Translations under genes and position numbers: made by a program
Notes under the pieces: model-generated
The model's input: only the letters and a program-made list of their open reading frames with translations
Databases searched by the model: none
What the model was told of the DNA's origin: nothing
Part shown: one piece after another, positions 12,205 through 23,479 of the stretch
How the letters are laid out: the number at the start of each line of letters is the position of its first letter
Numbering within the stretch: position 1 is the first letter of the stretch
Origin: Isoetes taiwanensis
Taxonomy: Eukaryota; Streptophyta; Lycopodiopsida; Isoetales; Isoetaceae
Assembly (NCBI GenBank): GCA_021234155.1
Contig: JAJEKV010000047.1
Coordinates: 6,909,071-6,973,070, forward strand
Reading direction: 5' to 3'
DNA: 64,000 bases

Positions 12205-12430
12205 ATGATGACGTTTCTCTGCAACAATTAATGTTATCTTTGGATTATAGTTGCAGGGATGGCGTCAGCGAATCCCAATTCACAAGTTTTCTCAATGTAG
12301 ACTTGGCCGTTCAACTTGCATCTTGCGCCAACTCTACAAATGAGAACACTTTATGAACCGGCATCGCAGACGCCATCCCCGCGCTATAATCCAATAAACT
12401 TCATTAAACTTGATAACTTGAGACATGGTA
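12205..12430. ncRNA. Long imperfect hairpin (candidate MIRNA precursor or small MITE)
   Basis: Positions 12242-12266 pair with 12369-12392 (GGATTATAG...GGGATGGCGTC against GACGCCATCCCC...CTATAATCC). Pairing continues inward with mismatches to a loop near 12310-12325 (TTGGC opposite GCCAA) and weakly outward to about 12205/12430. Arms of 65-85 nt with scattered mismatches fit a plant microRNA precursor or an old MITE. No known mature microRNA was recognised and no target duplication seen. Confidence 0.45.
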
Positions 12431-12822
12431 GAGAACTATAAACAACCATAAAGCGATAAATACGAATAGAAGAAGTCGTGGAGGAAAATGTTTTGGTGCG
12501 GTACCTAGTCGCCAAATTCCTTCACAATCGAGCAGGCCCTAGTAAATAGCAATGGTCAATAACAAAAGCAAGCAGATTTTTTGTAGATTTCTAAAGCAAG
12601 GATGAAGTCCTCATTACCTGGTCTTGCGTCGCTCCAAATGTTTGCTGCTAACGAAGGCTATGCCAACAAGTAAGCCTAATATGGATGGCTACTTACAGAC
12701 CATACAAAAACAGAGTAATACTCAACGAATTTTTTAAGTTAAACGAGATCTTTCTGTTTGGTTACAGAAGTTTGAAGTTCAAAATGATCTTGACAGATAT
12801 TTGGGACAGAGCGATATATAAT

Positions 12823-12918
12823 TCAAAGCATCTATTATCCGAACTGTTACATAATTCAAAGCATCTATTATCCGAACTGTTACATAATTCAAAGCATATA
12901 TTATCCGGACTGCTATAG
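12823..12918 (+). repeat. 33-bp tandem repeat, three copies
   Basis: Three units of ATAATTCAAAGCATCTATTA followed by TCCGAACTGTTAC, the last diverged. The period is a multiple of three and no stop occurs inside, but nothing supports translation. Confidence 0.9.
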
Positions 12919-13057
12919 ATCTTAGAAGATCAGAAACAGAAGTCACAAAGGTTTAGAAGTTCAAAAAACAAAAAAAAGTAGCACGTCACATAAGATTATG
13001 TGCTTAATCACTAGTTCAGAGATGAAAGCTAAATCAGGAGAACGGATAACATAAAAG

Positions 13058-16031
13058 CTACATAAGGAGAAGCTGGCTGTCCTCAAATTTGCTGCCATCC
13101 CATGCATCCGTCCTAACGAGCAGCACACGCAACTCCAAGCATTGCTCCATGAACTCGTGCGTGAGCTCGTCTATCTTGATGTTTTTCAGGTGGAACTTGC
13201 CATCATGCTTCTCCTTACAGAAGGACATGATCCGGTTGGCCGAAAGGCGCCTATCTTGAAGGACAAACTGGGCAAGATTTCTTAAATCTGCGGGACTCCG
13301 CTTTCGCAGCTTATTCTTCCATGTTTTTGGAAGATGATAGACTGGGATATCGTACTCTTCCTCATCTTCGTCCCATTTGCGCACCTGTGAAGAAAGTATT
13401 AAAGCTGATTACCTTGCAACAGTCGTAACAAAAAGCTAGAATTAAAATCATGATCGCTAGAAACAAGCATCTTAACCTAGAGCTCCCATTAAAATTCATG
13501 TTCAAACACTATTGCGACCTAGTTTATGTACCAATTTGAGAGACCAGGTAATATGCTTTGGAGGATAGGCAACCATCGCTTTGATGATATCAGGTCCCGT
13601 TTTATCCGTGACCCCTTGGATAAGTATCTCTAACTCCCCCTCGTGTGACTTGACTCTGCCTCGGGCGACCTTTTCTCCATCTTCATTCATAAGAATGATG
13701 TTGTCCCCTTTGAGGAACTTGTCATCGTCATCCTGTCATCAGTGAGGCATTAGAAAATAATGTTGCAACAAAACGCATTATAGCGAAGCACTAATTCTAC
13801 AACTTACGTCCTCTGCAGCTTCGTCCTCCTCGTCGCTGCCAGCATGTTGTTCATGTGGAGTTGACCTAGTTGCAGGCCTTCTTGCCAATCCTCCCAGCCC
13901 GCCATCCAGAACTTCAACCTGCAGGTCAGGGTTCGTAATGTCCACTTGAAGTAGTGGCGTTGACGGAATTTCCGCTGCTACAACCTTCACGCCAGCTGCT
14001 AGAGCCTGCACGTCCTTCGATTTGGAAAACAGAAACAAAACAAGTTCTGAATGTGCCAAGGTACCTACCACAGGGGATTGCACGGCCTGTTCCTGCTGCT
14101 GTTGCTGCCCGCCGCAGAAACCAGCACTTAGCCTCCTTGCCCTCTGGCAGAAAGAGAACATGTTAAAATGAGCAGACCACACAAAGTTGCAGAATTGAAC
14201 TAAACACTCATGAAAGGAATCGAGTGCCTCTACCTTCCGTCTCCCCCCTGTTCGTGCAAGGACTTCCCCATTCAAATCTGTCATACACTCCGGCCAGATG
14301 ACCTTCTCCTATTGGATAAATGTCCAAAGAATGTAAATGACAAGAAAATGCAAACATCTATTGAAACAACGATTCAGAAAGTAAATTTAAGACAACCTCG
14401 ATTGTAAATACTAATTTCAATGACCAATCACAGAAAATGAAGCACGTGCGCAAGCAATTTACCTCTACTTCCAGATTAGAAAGCGGTACGTTTAGCCCCG
14501 GGACAAACATTGTTTGCAATGTGTCTTCTGGAGTGACAATTGTCTTGACGATTACTTCGAGCTTGCGCATACCATCCCCCACAGCAATACCATGTACAAT
14601 GGCAGTCCCAACGTGATCGGTGAGGTCCTCATAGTACTTCTCTCTCTTTTGCAACGCAGCATACACGCGATCACAGAATTTCAGCTCCCTTAGCTCGAAC
14701 AATCGTCGAGTTCCAACGAGGAAGACGATGGTTTCACCAAAGTCATAATTTCTTTGAGGCCTCTGCTTCTTGAGCATGTCCTTGAGCCGAGCCCTCTTAT
14801 CGTGCAAGTATGTCGAAATCCTGCAATTAAAAGAGGAAGAAAAGGAAGTATCTGATATTTAGCAAGCATCAAAGAATTAATACAATTGTGATTGCTCATT
14901 TTTCGGGTCAGCCCCTTTTCTGATTTTATGGAAGTTTTTTAGCCCATTCATTAGGCGAGGTAAACAGTGCTGCATGATTCAATCAACCACTATTGAATTA
15001 TACAGAATAAATGGCAGTATAGTTTAACAACTAGAAGCTGGAATTTGCAAGCAAAATAGGATCGAAGTTGTTGGACCTCTGGTACATGTACTCAATCTTC
15101 GTCCCAGCTAAAAGAAAGCCCTGGTCTAGATCTTATCTTTGGCAATGAAAACCTAAACCTCAAGAATGGAACCCTGGATCTGGCCATGAATGGATTGAGG
15201 GAAAAGTATGGAGCACTTTGAGGAACCCATTGGAGGGCAAACATTTCATACTCCCAAAGTTTGGTACACACAGGTTACAACATCCCACATTCTAGATCCG
15301 GAGTTAAAAAATAGGAAAACTTTACTATGCGCGAAATAAAGAGTAACCTATTTGTAATCTGTAGCAACTCATTCTAGATCTGAACTCAAAAAACAGGAAA
15401 CTTTTACAGTAATGTAATGCTCGAAACAAAGAGTAACCTACTAACACTTTCACCTCTGTAATCACTGGCACTAGCAACTTAAAGAAAGTTAAAAAATAAT
15501 CCAAAGAATCCACTTACTTACGTAACGAACTCGGGGGCTAGGCAAACGAGAGCATCCATCCTCGAACTTCACAGCCTTGAGAGAACCGCTTGCAAGTATC
15601 TCTTCAGCCACTTTAGCCCTCAAGTTTCTCTCCTCCACGTTGTCCTTGCTAAAATTCACTTCATCATAAATGGGGAAGTGTTTGTCTGCCCACTCCCGGA
15701 TTACGCCCAGCTGTTCAAGCAATGCTCCACTCTGCTCATCATACCCACATCTCTTTAAATCCAAATGAGTGTAGCCCCCTTTCGCCCCCTTGCTGTAAAT
15801 GAGTTTCGGATCGATAGAAAGGCTGTTGTTACGGTTAGAGTCGACCGCATCAAAACGGCCCTGTAAAGATGAGCCGATTCTTTGTACACACGGTTGATGT
15901 TTTTGGACATGCCAAGGCCCTTGCGACAGATGGGGCGTGCCTTTTGGTCCAGAAATCTCCTCGGCTATTCCCACCAAAGAACGGGCAATGCCTATTGGGC
16001 GGCAGCCCTGGGAATCGCATCCAATGCTCAA
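13058..16031 (-). CDS. Multi-exon gene of unknown function, apparently frameshifted
   Basis: Minus-strand exons with matching splice sites: up to 15529 (donor TAC|GTAAGT), about 14815-14460 (acceptor TTGCAG), 14308-14235 (donor AAG|GTAGAG), about 14154-14070, 14020-13808 (donor GAC|GTAAGT), about 13734-13535, and a last exon 13383-13058 (acceptor TTCACAG; begins VRKWDEDEEEYD). The product has a Gln-rich run (about 14095), an acidic Asp/Glu run (about 13815 and 13380) and a segment GDNIILMNEDGEKVARGRV, a layout I associate loosely with transposase-derived plant proteins. A GGATGGAT repeat at about 15553-15560 shifts frame; dropping one GGAT would join both halves. The 5' exons (15870-16400) are unresolved. 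Function unknown. Confidence 0.6.
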
Positions 16032-16099
16032 GTTTGAGCCTTAAGAGGGGCCATTCCATTAACTCTTCCCTTCTCTAAAGCGCTTCGATGATCTTTTCG

Positions 16100-16409
16100 A
16101 TCATCCTCCCAATCCTCCCCCGCAAACATGCATAATGTGTTCAAAAATCTTATCCCAGCTCCAAGATTTGAATTCTGCTTGAGAAACCCCGGATTGAGCC
16201 ATCAGCCAGGATTTTGTAGTCGGAGGAAGCGGAGGAGAAGGAGTAGGAGATGGAGAAAGAACTGTGGAATCCCTGACCCAATCGAACCCATCTCTCGATG
16301 TACTGCTGCCGCGATCATTCATTCCTCCGTTCCCTCCACAATAATTTCGGATTTGGGTGGGCGGACCTCGTGACTGGCTCACGCAAGGTGGAAATGCTGC
16401 ATGGTTCAA
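16100..16409 (-). CDS. Possible 5' exon of the 13-16 kb gene
   Basis: A minus-strand ORF with a Pro/Ser-rich segment (SPSPTPSPPLPP) lies just upstream of the 13-16 kb gene. Another frame over 16150-16030 is also protein-like (FAGEDWEDDRKDHRS). The join to the next exon is unclear and a one-base shift may be involved. It may be the N-terminus or 5' UTR of that gene. Confidence 0.3.
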
Positions 16410-16929
16410 TGGTTATAAGAAATTAATAATTTTTACCCCATGCACTTACACCCTAATGTGTTACCTCAACATTGTGCTTAAAAACCCTAATGTGTCACCT
16501 GAACTAGCATGTTGTTGTTATGAACAAATCATGAAGGTGGACCAATGTTACAAGCCATTATTGTGGCAAATCTAGCATTGAAAATGTGAATGTGAACAAG
16601 AAGCTGACGTGTTAGCCCGATTGGACTCATTGAAAGCGGTAGCAAATATTATGCCGCTCAATGGGTGCGATACCCAAGTGAAGTTGGAACCAACCATGCG
16701 ACCGTAGTTGATCTCGGCCCAGTCATCTGCCACATCCCGTGAAATAATGCATCGATCTTGTCTGGCCTTCGTTGAAAAAAAGAAGAGGGCAATAGTTGTC
16801 TCGGCGTTACAGACATGCTCGTCACATAGTAATGTTGTCTCGTCTAACATGTTGCAAGTGTCCTGGTTTTTAGGTGTCCTGGTTTTGTAACTCATGACAG
16901 TCAGCGACGTGGCACGTTCGAGCCCACGT

Positions 16930-17985
16930 GTCATGTTGGAGCGTAGGTGGCATGTTGGAGCCTAGGTGGCATGTTGGAGCCACCTTGGCATGTTGGAGCC
17001 TAGGTGGCATGTTGGAGCCACCTTGGCATGTTGGAGCCTACGTGGCATGTTGAAGCCTTGGTGGCATGATGGAGCCTAGGTGGCATATTTGAGCCACCTT
17101 GGCATGCTTGAGCCTAGGTGGCACGTTTGAGCCAACTTGGCATGTTGGAGCCTATGTAGCATGTTGGAGCTCACGTGGCATGTTGGAGCCCAAGTGGCAT
17201 GCTAGGTGGCATGTTGGAGCCCACGTGGCATGTTGGAGCGTAGGTGGCATGTTGGAGCCTAGGTGGCATGTTGGAGCCACCTTGGCATGTTGGAGCCTAG
17301 GTGGCATGTTGGAGCCTGGGTGGCATGTTGGAGCCCAGGTGGCATGTTGCGACCCTACGTGGCATGCTAGGTGGCATGTTGGAGCCCACGTGGCATGTTG
17401 GAGCGTAGGTGGCGTGTTGGAGCCTAGGTGGCATGTTGGAGCCACCTTGGCATATTGGAGCCTAGGTGGCATGTTGGAGCCACCTTGACATGTTGGAGCC
17501 TAGGTGGCATGTTGGAGCGTAGGTGGCATGTTGGAGCCTAGGTGGCATGTTAGAGCTCACGTGGCATGTTTGAGCCTACGTGGCATGTTGAAGCCCAGGT
17601 GGCATGTTGGAGCTGATGGTGGCATATTTGAGCCACCTTGGCATGCTTGAGCCTAGGTGGCATGTTGGAGCCACCTTGGCATGTTGCAGCCTAGGTGGCA
17701 TGTTGGAGCCTAGGTGACACATTGGAGCCTAGGTGGCATGCTAGAGCTCACGAAGGCATGTTGGAGCTGACGTGGCATGTCGGAGCCACGTTGGCATGTA
17801 GGAGCCCACGTGGCATGTTGGGCCTAGGTGGCATGTTTGACTAATGGAGCCTACGTGGCATGTTGAAGCCATATGTGGTGGCATGTTGGAGCCTAGGTGG
17901 CATATTTGAGCCACCTTGGCATGCTTGAGCCTAGGTGGCACGTTGGAGCCAACTTGGCATGTTGGAGCCCAGTTGGCATGTTCTG
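16930..17985 (+). repeat. 19-bp minisatellite, left arm
   Basis: About 55 units of consensus TGGCATGTTGGAGCCTAGG, with alternating variants (GCCACCT, GCCCACG, GCGTAGG endings) that form higher-order blocks, for example the near-repeat of 17200-17310 at 17365-17470. The ORFs it creates on both strands (GMLEPRWHVG-like repeats) are an artefact of the repeat. Confidence 0.95.
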
Positions 17986-18272
17986 CCCACGAAACTTGGT
18001 CTCCAGGGTAATATCGATGTTTCGAGTCCGTTGGCAGAGTCAGATCACAGTTCCGGGGTGGGAGAGTTGCCCGTCCGTGGCCAGGGACCCTCCAGAGAGG
18101 ACCTTTGGGTCGAACTTCTTCTGGAAGGTTTTAGGGCTCCGTCTTCTGGATTCAACGCCCTCCCACTACCTCATGACATTGTGCAAGATCCTGGTCCAAT
18201 TTGACCAGGGTATGGCATCCAAAACGCAAACCCTGTGCCTTGCCAGGTTATTGTAGGGTTTACGTTATGGAG
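17880..18272 (+). repeat. Inverted repeat, left inner arm
   Basis: Pairs with 18542-18934 with about 98% identity by eye. Each arm carries the same roughly 119-codon ORF, differing at about three residues, which follows from the symmetry and does not prove coding. Weak similarity continues a little into the loop on both sides (CAGTTGCACTTG). Confidence 0.92.
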
Positions 18273-18541
18273 GTCAAAACGTGGTCAGTTGCACTTGGGG
18301 CCTGGTGTACCTTTTTCGAACATGCATCCAGAGCCATGGCAACTGAAATAACAGACTTTGGATCTATTGGCAATCCCGAATCATTCCAAAGAAATTTGCT
18401 ACTACAAAATGTGTTCTTGACTTCTAATTGCGACATTGGGAGCTCGGTAAATCCAAATCCCATTTCGTCAGTTTCTATTGCTTCTGGTTTTCAACTGCAG
18501 CTTCTCGACCATGTCTCAAGTGCAACTGAATAAAACTCGAC
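18273..18541. other. Unique loop between the inverted arms
   Basis: Open on the plus strand (about 65 codons from the ATG at 18336) without recognisable domain. It may be captured host DNA or the element's own spacer. Confidence 0.4.
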
Positions 18542-18934
18542 CTCCATAACGTAAACCCTACAATAACCTGGCAAGGCACAGGGTTTGCGTTTTGGATGCC
18601 ATACCCTGGTCAGATTGGACCAGGATCTTGCACAATGTCATGAGGTAGTGGGAGGGCGTTGAATCCAGAAGACGGAGCCCTAAAACCTTCCAGAAGAATT
18701 TCGACCCAAAGGTCCTCTCTGGAGGGTCCCTGGCCACAGACGGGCAACTCTCCCACCCCGGAACTGTGATCTGACTCTGCCAACGGACTCGAAACATCGA
18801 CATTACCCTGGAAACCAAGTTTCGTGGGCAGAACATGCCAACTGGGCTCCAACATGCCAAGTTGGCTCCAACGTGCCACCTAGGCTCAAGCATGCCAAGG
18901 TGGCTCAAATATGCCACCTAGGCTCCAACATGCC
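18542..18934 (-). repeat. Inverted repeat, right inner arm
   Basis: Reverse complement of 17880-18272; followed to about 19145 by inverted minisatellite units (GGCTCCAACATGCCACCTA). Confidence 0.92.
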
Positions 18935-19145
18935 ACCTGGGCTTCAACATGCCACGTAGGCTCCAACATGCCAACTAGGCTCCAACATGCCTCGTGAGCT
19001 CTAGCATGCCACCTAGGCTCCAACGTGCCACCTTGGCTCCAACATGCCACGTGGGCTCCAACATGCCACCTAGAATGCCATCTAGGCTCCAACATGCCAC
19101 CTGGGATCCAACATGCCACGTGAGCTCCAACATGCCACCTCGGCA

Positions 19146-21343
19146 TTTAGGTAGTAGGTTTAAGTGGGGCATCTTTGGCTGCATCAAATGTGACTGCCAC
19201 ATTTTTCACTATCCCTTGTGGGTTTGCTTCTATTCTTGGAAGTCCTCTTTGATATGTCTGATCTGTTAATTAAACTAGTCTAAAGGCTCCTATACATCTG
19301 AAAGCATCATTCTGGCCTGTCCAACATGTTGCATATATTTATTTAGAGTCACGTGATTTTGATTTTTACATATTTTTCTTTAACTAGTGCGCAAGCACCA
19401 GGCTTCAACCCATGGGTGAAGATGAGCAGTTTGGCCTTCGTTGTCAGACATTGTTTAAAATAGCAAATGTTTGGATTTGCACTGCTAGTGCCGGACTATG
19501 TTAAACAGGTTGTTTTTCAATGTTTTTGATAAAAGCCGTACTACAAATAATAACGAAATAAAAGAATGTTTTGGAGATTATCACAATAATCTCTAGAATA
19601 TTCCAAATAATCTTCAGAATATTCTAAAGATCATTACCTATTTTAACCCCAACTAATTCTAACCGTCGCCAACGGTCAGAACTTGGTAACCTTTTGAGCC
19701 CTATGGTCTGAGGATTTTTCGTGCCTTACAATTTATAATCTTAGGATTAATATTATAAGTTAATAATATTTGAACTTACTATTGTAACACATTATTATTG
19801 GTAATAACCCATTGTCGGGAGTAGTAGTAATAGGTATAATAATTTATAACGTTAGGTTTTTTTATTTGTGAAAACAGGAATTCATTTCAGTGCCGGAACC
19901 ATCAGATTTTACATCAAATTTTACCTCTCCAGCTCACGGATTTGCCAAAACTATGTCGGATCAATGAAATTTCTTCTGTAAACTATCTATCAATCCAGAA
20001 CTAGGCATCAAAAACTTTGCATGCATTCCAGGATTTCGTTTTGATGCTTCTACATGGCCGCAGGCACTGTTCACTCAACCACATGGCATTATTTGACCCA
20101 AAACACAAATCCGAAATCACTCAACCATATGGCATTATTTGCTCCATTGCAGTTTTGTTAAAAGTTTATGACACCAACAGAACGAACTTTGGTGCTTCAG
20201 CAACAACACTTGATCTTGCAGCTTGAGCCCCCCTATCACTCATTTTGCCTTTCATTTGCTCTCCAAAATAGTTACAACCTTGAGAAGTAGAGCTTGAACT
20301 TTGGTGCCTCGGTCTCTCCTATTTGGACAATGTAATTGCTCTTGTTTCATTTATGTACTTTTAAAACATGACATGTGATAACATGTGATAATGCAACTCA
20401 AACCGCCACCTTTTGGACTCCACTACCTTATCTTGTTATTTATTCTCGTTTTGTTTTGGTTTAAAGGCTGCAGATCCTCGATCTTGAGAACTACTAGCCC
20501 GCACTCCAACTTTGTATGGATCTAATGGTTATTACCATTGTACTACCATTGTACAATTTGGAGATTCAAAAGCTAGGACCCCATTGTACTCCTTGGAGAT
20601 TCAGAAGCTAGGACCTCTGTATTTGTTAGAACTGTCTCTATTAGGAGATTCAGAACTGTCTCTATTCAGAACTTTTCAAAATTGTCTCTATTCAGAACTA
20701 TCTGTAATAAGAGATTCATGACTCCATGAGAACTGTCTCTACAAAAATATGGAACCTAGTAATGGACAATATAATACGTGTAATGTAACTCCAAAGAAGG
20801 CCCAAATTTCATATGCTCATCGCGCAGTCATTACGACTAGTTCAAACATGTCCTATGGCAATATGGCTAACAGTACCAACCCTAATACGCATTAATGAAA
20901 AACAATTAAGTGAGAAAAGAATTATCAGCAAAGGGAATGCATAATTTGTTGACAAAGTTTGTAAGCAGTTGCTTTCGGATCGGCGGTACCGCACTGTGAC
21001 CGATATAAACGCACGACTTTGCATTGATTATAGCGGTGTTGAAAAAATATAACTTACACCGCACTACAATCGCTTTGTAAACACTTTCGGACTCGTTTCT
21101 TGCACCGGGCTGTGAGACTTGTTAACTAGTACAAGAACTGGAAAAACTGTTATAAACCAGTAGTCAAACATGATTAAAACTATATGCTCCGCTTATTTCT
21201 GGCATGCAACTGCAAAAGGCACGCAGAATGTCATAGTAGGAGTTCTTAGCAGCAATGTTTCTTTAACAAAAGCCCTTCTTATTTCTGGTAAAATACATTG
21301 TTGATTGCGCCAATGGCCGTCAGCATTCAAACTAGGCTTTTTC
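19146..21343. other. Intergenic, AT-rich
   Basis: No gene recognised. Contains a weak degenerate repeat at 20540-20720 built on GGAGATTCAGAAGCTAGGACC and GAACTGTCTCTATT. Confidence 0.5.
20540..20720 (+). repeat. Degenerate short tandem repeats
   Basis: Units GGAGATTCARAAGCTAGGACC (two) then AGAACTGTCTCTATTCAG (several), partly overlapping. Confidence 0.7.
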
Positions 21344-21843
21344 CTAGTTCATGTCATCGGTAGAAATATATAACGTGTGCTTACCCTTCCAATGACTCAT
21401 CTGGCAGGGGACTACGCAGCTGATTGTGCCAAATGACTGTTCGAGTCTTTCTTCATAGTGGCGCAACCAACCATGAGCATGGCTCTTCATCCATGTCATT
21501 CTGAATGTCTGCGCCTCGTAGTTGACCGTGTCGACCTGTCCCATCCAAAGTTCGTCACCACGGGAATGGCGCAATCTTACTATGTCCCCCTGGCATGGGT
21601 AGTATGGAGGTATGCCCGGGCCACCTGGTGAAAGTAATCTCGAAGGAACTTCAAGTGTCCTGGTCTCTAGAACCACCTTTGTGCCATCTCTGTGACCCGT
21701 TAAAATGCAAACCTCTCTAAGCAGGTGGTTGAGCGGTCTGATGCACTCCGATGTCATTCCAACACTTCCTTGCAACACCACTTTCCCGGTGCTATCCTTC
21801 TCGATGCGATTTCCTTCAACAGGACATACCTTGTGGTAAAGAC
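21344..21843 (-). CDS. Terminal exon of an unknown gene
   Basis: The exon opens after a strong acceptor (GTTTCACAG at 21844) and reads 165 codons to a stop at 21344. Visible parts: GKVVLQGSVGM near the start, a middle part TKVVLETRTLEVPSRLL, and a small-domain-like stretch CQGDIVRLRHSRGDELWMGQV, which has the spacing of a beta-rich chromatin-reader or transposase-associated domain. The early part loosely resembles the GEKVARGRV segment of the 13-16 kb gene, so both may belong to one plant family. No upstream exon was found. Function unknown. Confidence 0.55.
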
Positions 21844-21925
21844 CTGTGAAACACAGCGCTGATCCAGTGGTTGTGCTGAATATGATGATGTTAATCAGTC
21901 GACAATACCAATCATATTGTTGCAC

Positions 21926-22860
21926 ATTTCATGAATATAGCATTGACAGTGTGTGTACTATTTGCAGTTGCGAAGATGCTTGAATGATGATATCATACAT
22001 GGGTCTTGATCAAATATGTGGCATTGGCATATCAGATTCTGTCCTCCAGCATAATGATTGATTACGGTAAAGTTTTCTTAAAACGTTCTTAGAGAAGCAT
22101 GAGAGTCAAATCATCCTAATAAATGTGTGCAATTGAATCCAGTATATGATAACCATGTGTGGTAATCGATGATAGAAATGCTGGCAATAGGTCTTCTCTA
22201 CGAAAACCTTATAGAACATGCACGTAATTATGTTCTTGATAAACATCTATGAGTTGTGATTGATAATAGAACTTTGGCAAGAGGTCTCCTCTATGTAAAC
22301 CTTACAGAACATGCATGTCATTATCCTCTGCTTAACTGATATAACTTGCCATGTAAATCCTGTTCTTTTTATTTTAACAGAAAAGCTATCTGATGTAGTC
22401 TTGGCTATAATATGAGAGCTTGGAGATGACATGGCATAAAAATGACATGACAATTGATAATTCAAGAGAAGTTAGAATTTAGGGAACAGAACGTGAAAAA
22501 GGGGAAGGAAGGAAGAGACAATTAGGGATTTAAAGAAGCGATTGAGAGGTAAGATAATATTTGATGTTTTAAAGAGAATATCCTCCTGATACAAAATATA
22601 GAAGAGACGGAAAGAATCAGTCTATTTCAAGAACATGCTGATTAACAGTCTCGGATTCTAAGAGCTTTTGGGTCGGCAATATCTGATTCCAACAGCCTGA
22701 ATCCGCTTCCAAATCGTGAATGGATGGGTTTTCCTTGAAGTTCAAAGGCTCCATCTCCAGATCTTGTGGATCCCTCTGAGGATCATTATGATGTGCAAGA
22801 CAGGCCATCCGGCTGCTGCCTGTGCTAAACTAGAATCAACAATGGTTCTTCACTGATTTT
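21926..22860. other. Mostly non-coding, one small ORF
   Basis: Holds a 63-codon minus-strand ORF (22808-22617) with an ordinary acidic composition but no known domain or support. A short duplication (TCATGAGTTG/GATAATAGAA region) at about 22160-22310 has CTATGTAAACCTTA against CTACGAAAACCTTA. Confidence 0.4.
22617..22808 (-). CDS. Small hypothetical ORF
   Basis: 63 codons, acidic, begins MACLAHHNDPQRDPQD. No splice sites, domain or conserved neighbour. Could be chance. Confidence 0.2.
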   Translation of the reverse strand: MACLAHHNDPQRDPQDLEMEPLNFKENPSIHDLEADSGCWNQILPTQKLLESETVNQHVLEID

Positions 22861-23479
22861 AAAAAAAAAAAAAAAAAAAAAAACGGCTTGAACTAGTCTA
22901 GACTAGCACAAACATCAGCATTGGTCAATCCCGCCACTGTCTTATCTGGCCATACAAGAACCGTTAAGTCCTAGATGGTACCATCCTTTCCTGGTATACA
23001 TCATCTATGTTATCATATAACCTACCATTCCTTGGTAAACAGTTACAAAAATCTCTTTAACAAGAAACCTATATCATAAAGATGTAAAAACAAAGGACTA
23101 GTTTCAACCCTTGCAAACCTGTAATTATTTCAATAATACAGTGGCATAATCATAATTCCAGGTCTGTATGAGAAAACCAAATACATTGGACCATTATACC
23201 ATATATATGAAAAGCATTATTTAAGAAATGCATTATTTAAGAAAAGCTTCCAATTTGTAATGGAACTCTCAAAATTGCATATAAAAGAGAGTAATCAGCT
23301 AAACTGTTATAAAATGTAGATACAATAGAAACCGAGATTACAAATTGGTCATTGTTTGCCCATGGCATGGACCATCAAAAGCACTTGTAACAGCTCGAAA
23401 TCAATTAATTTGAAACTAAGTACCTTGGCAGGATGTTAAAAGTGTAAAAATGCATCATGCAAACATAAACGTGTCTCCT

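Larger units (their letters stand above)
16930..19145. mobile_element. Foldback-type element with minisatellite arms
   Basis: Left arm: about 1.05 kb of a 19-bp minisatellite, then a unique inner part. Right arm: the reverse complement of the inner part, then about 290 bp of the same minisatellite inverted. The inner arms 17880-18272 and 18542-18934 are mirror images about position 18407 and differ at only a handful of sites. A 269-bp unique loop separates them. Long, subrepeat-built inverted ends are the hallmark of foldback elements and FARE/TARE-like DNA transposons. No transposase and no target duplication were seen. Confidence 0.75.

Noticed and set aside
17099-17488. Long ORFs on both strands over 16.9-19.2 kb (GMLEPRWHVG-type proteins)
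   Set aside because: They are by-products of the 19-bp minisatellite, which happens to lack stops in several frames.
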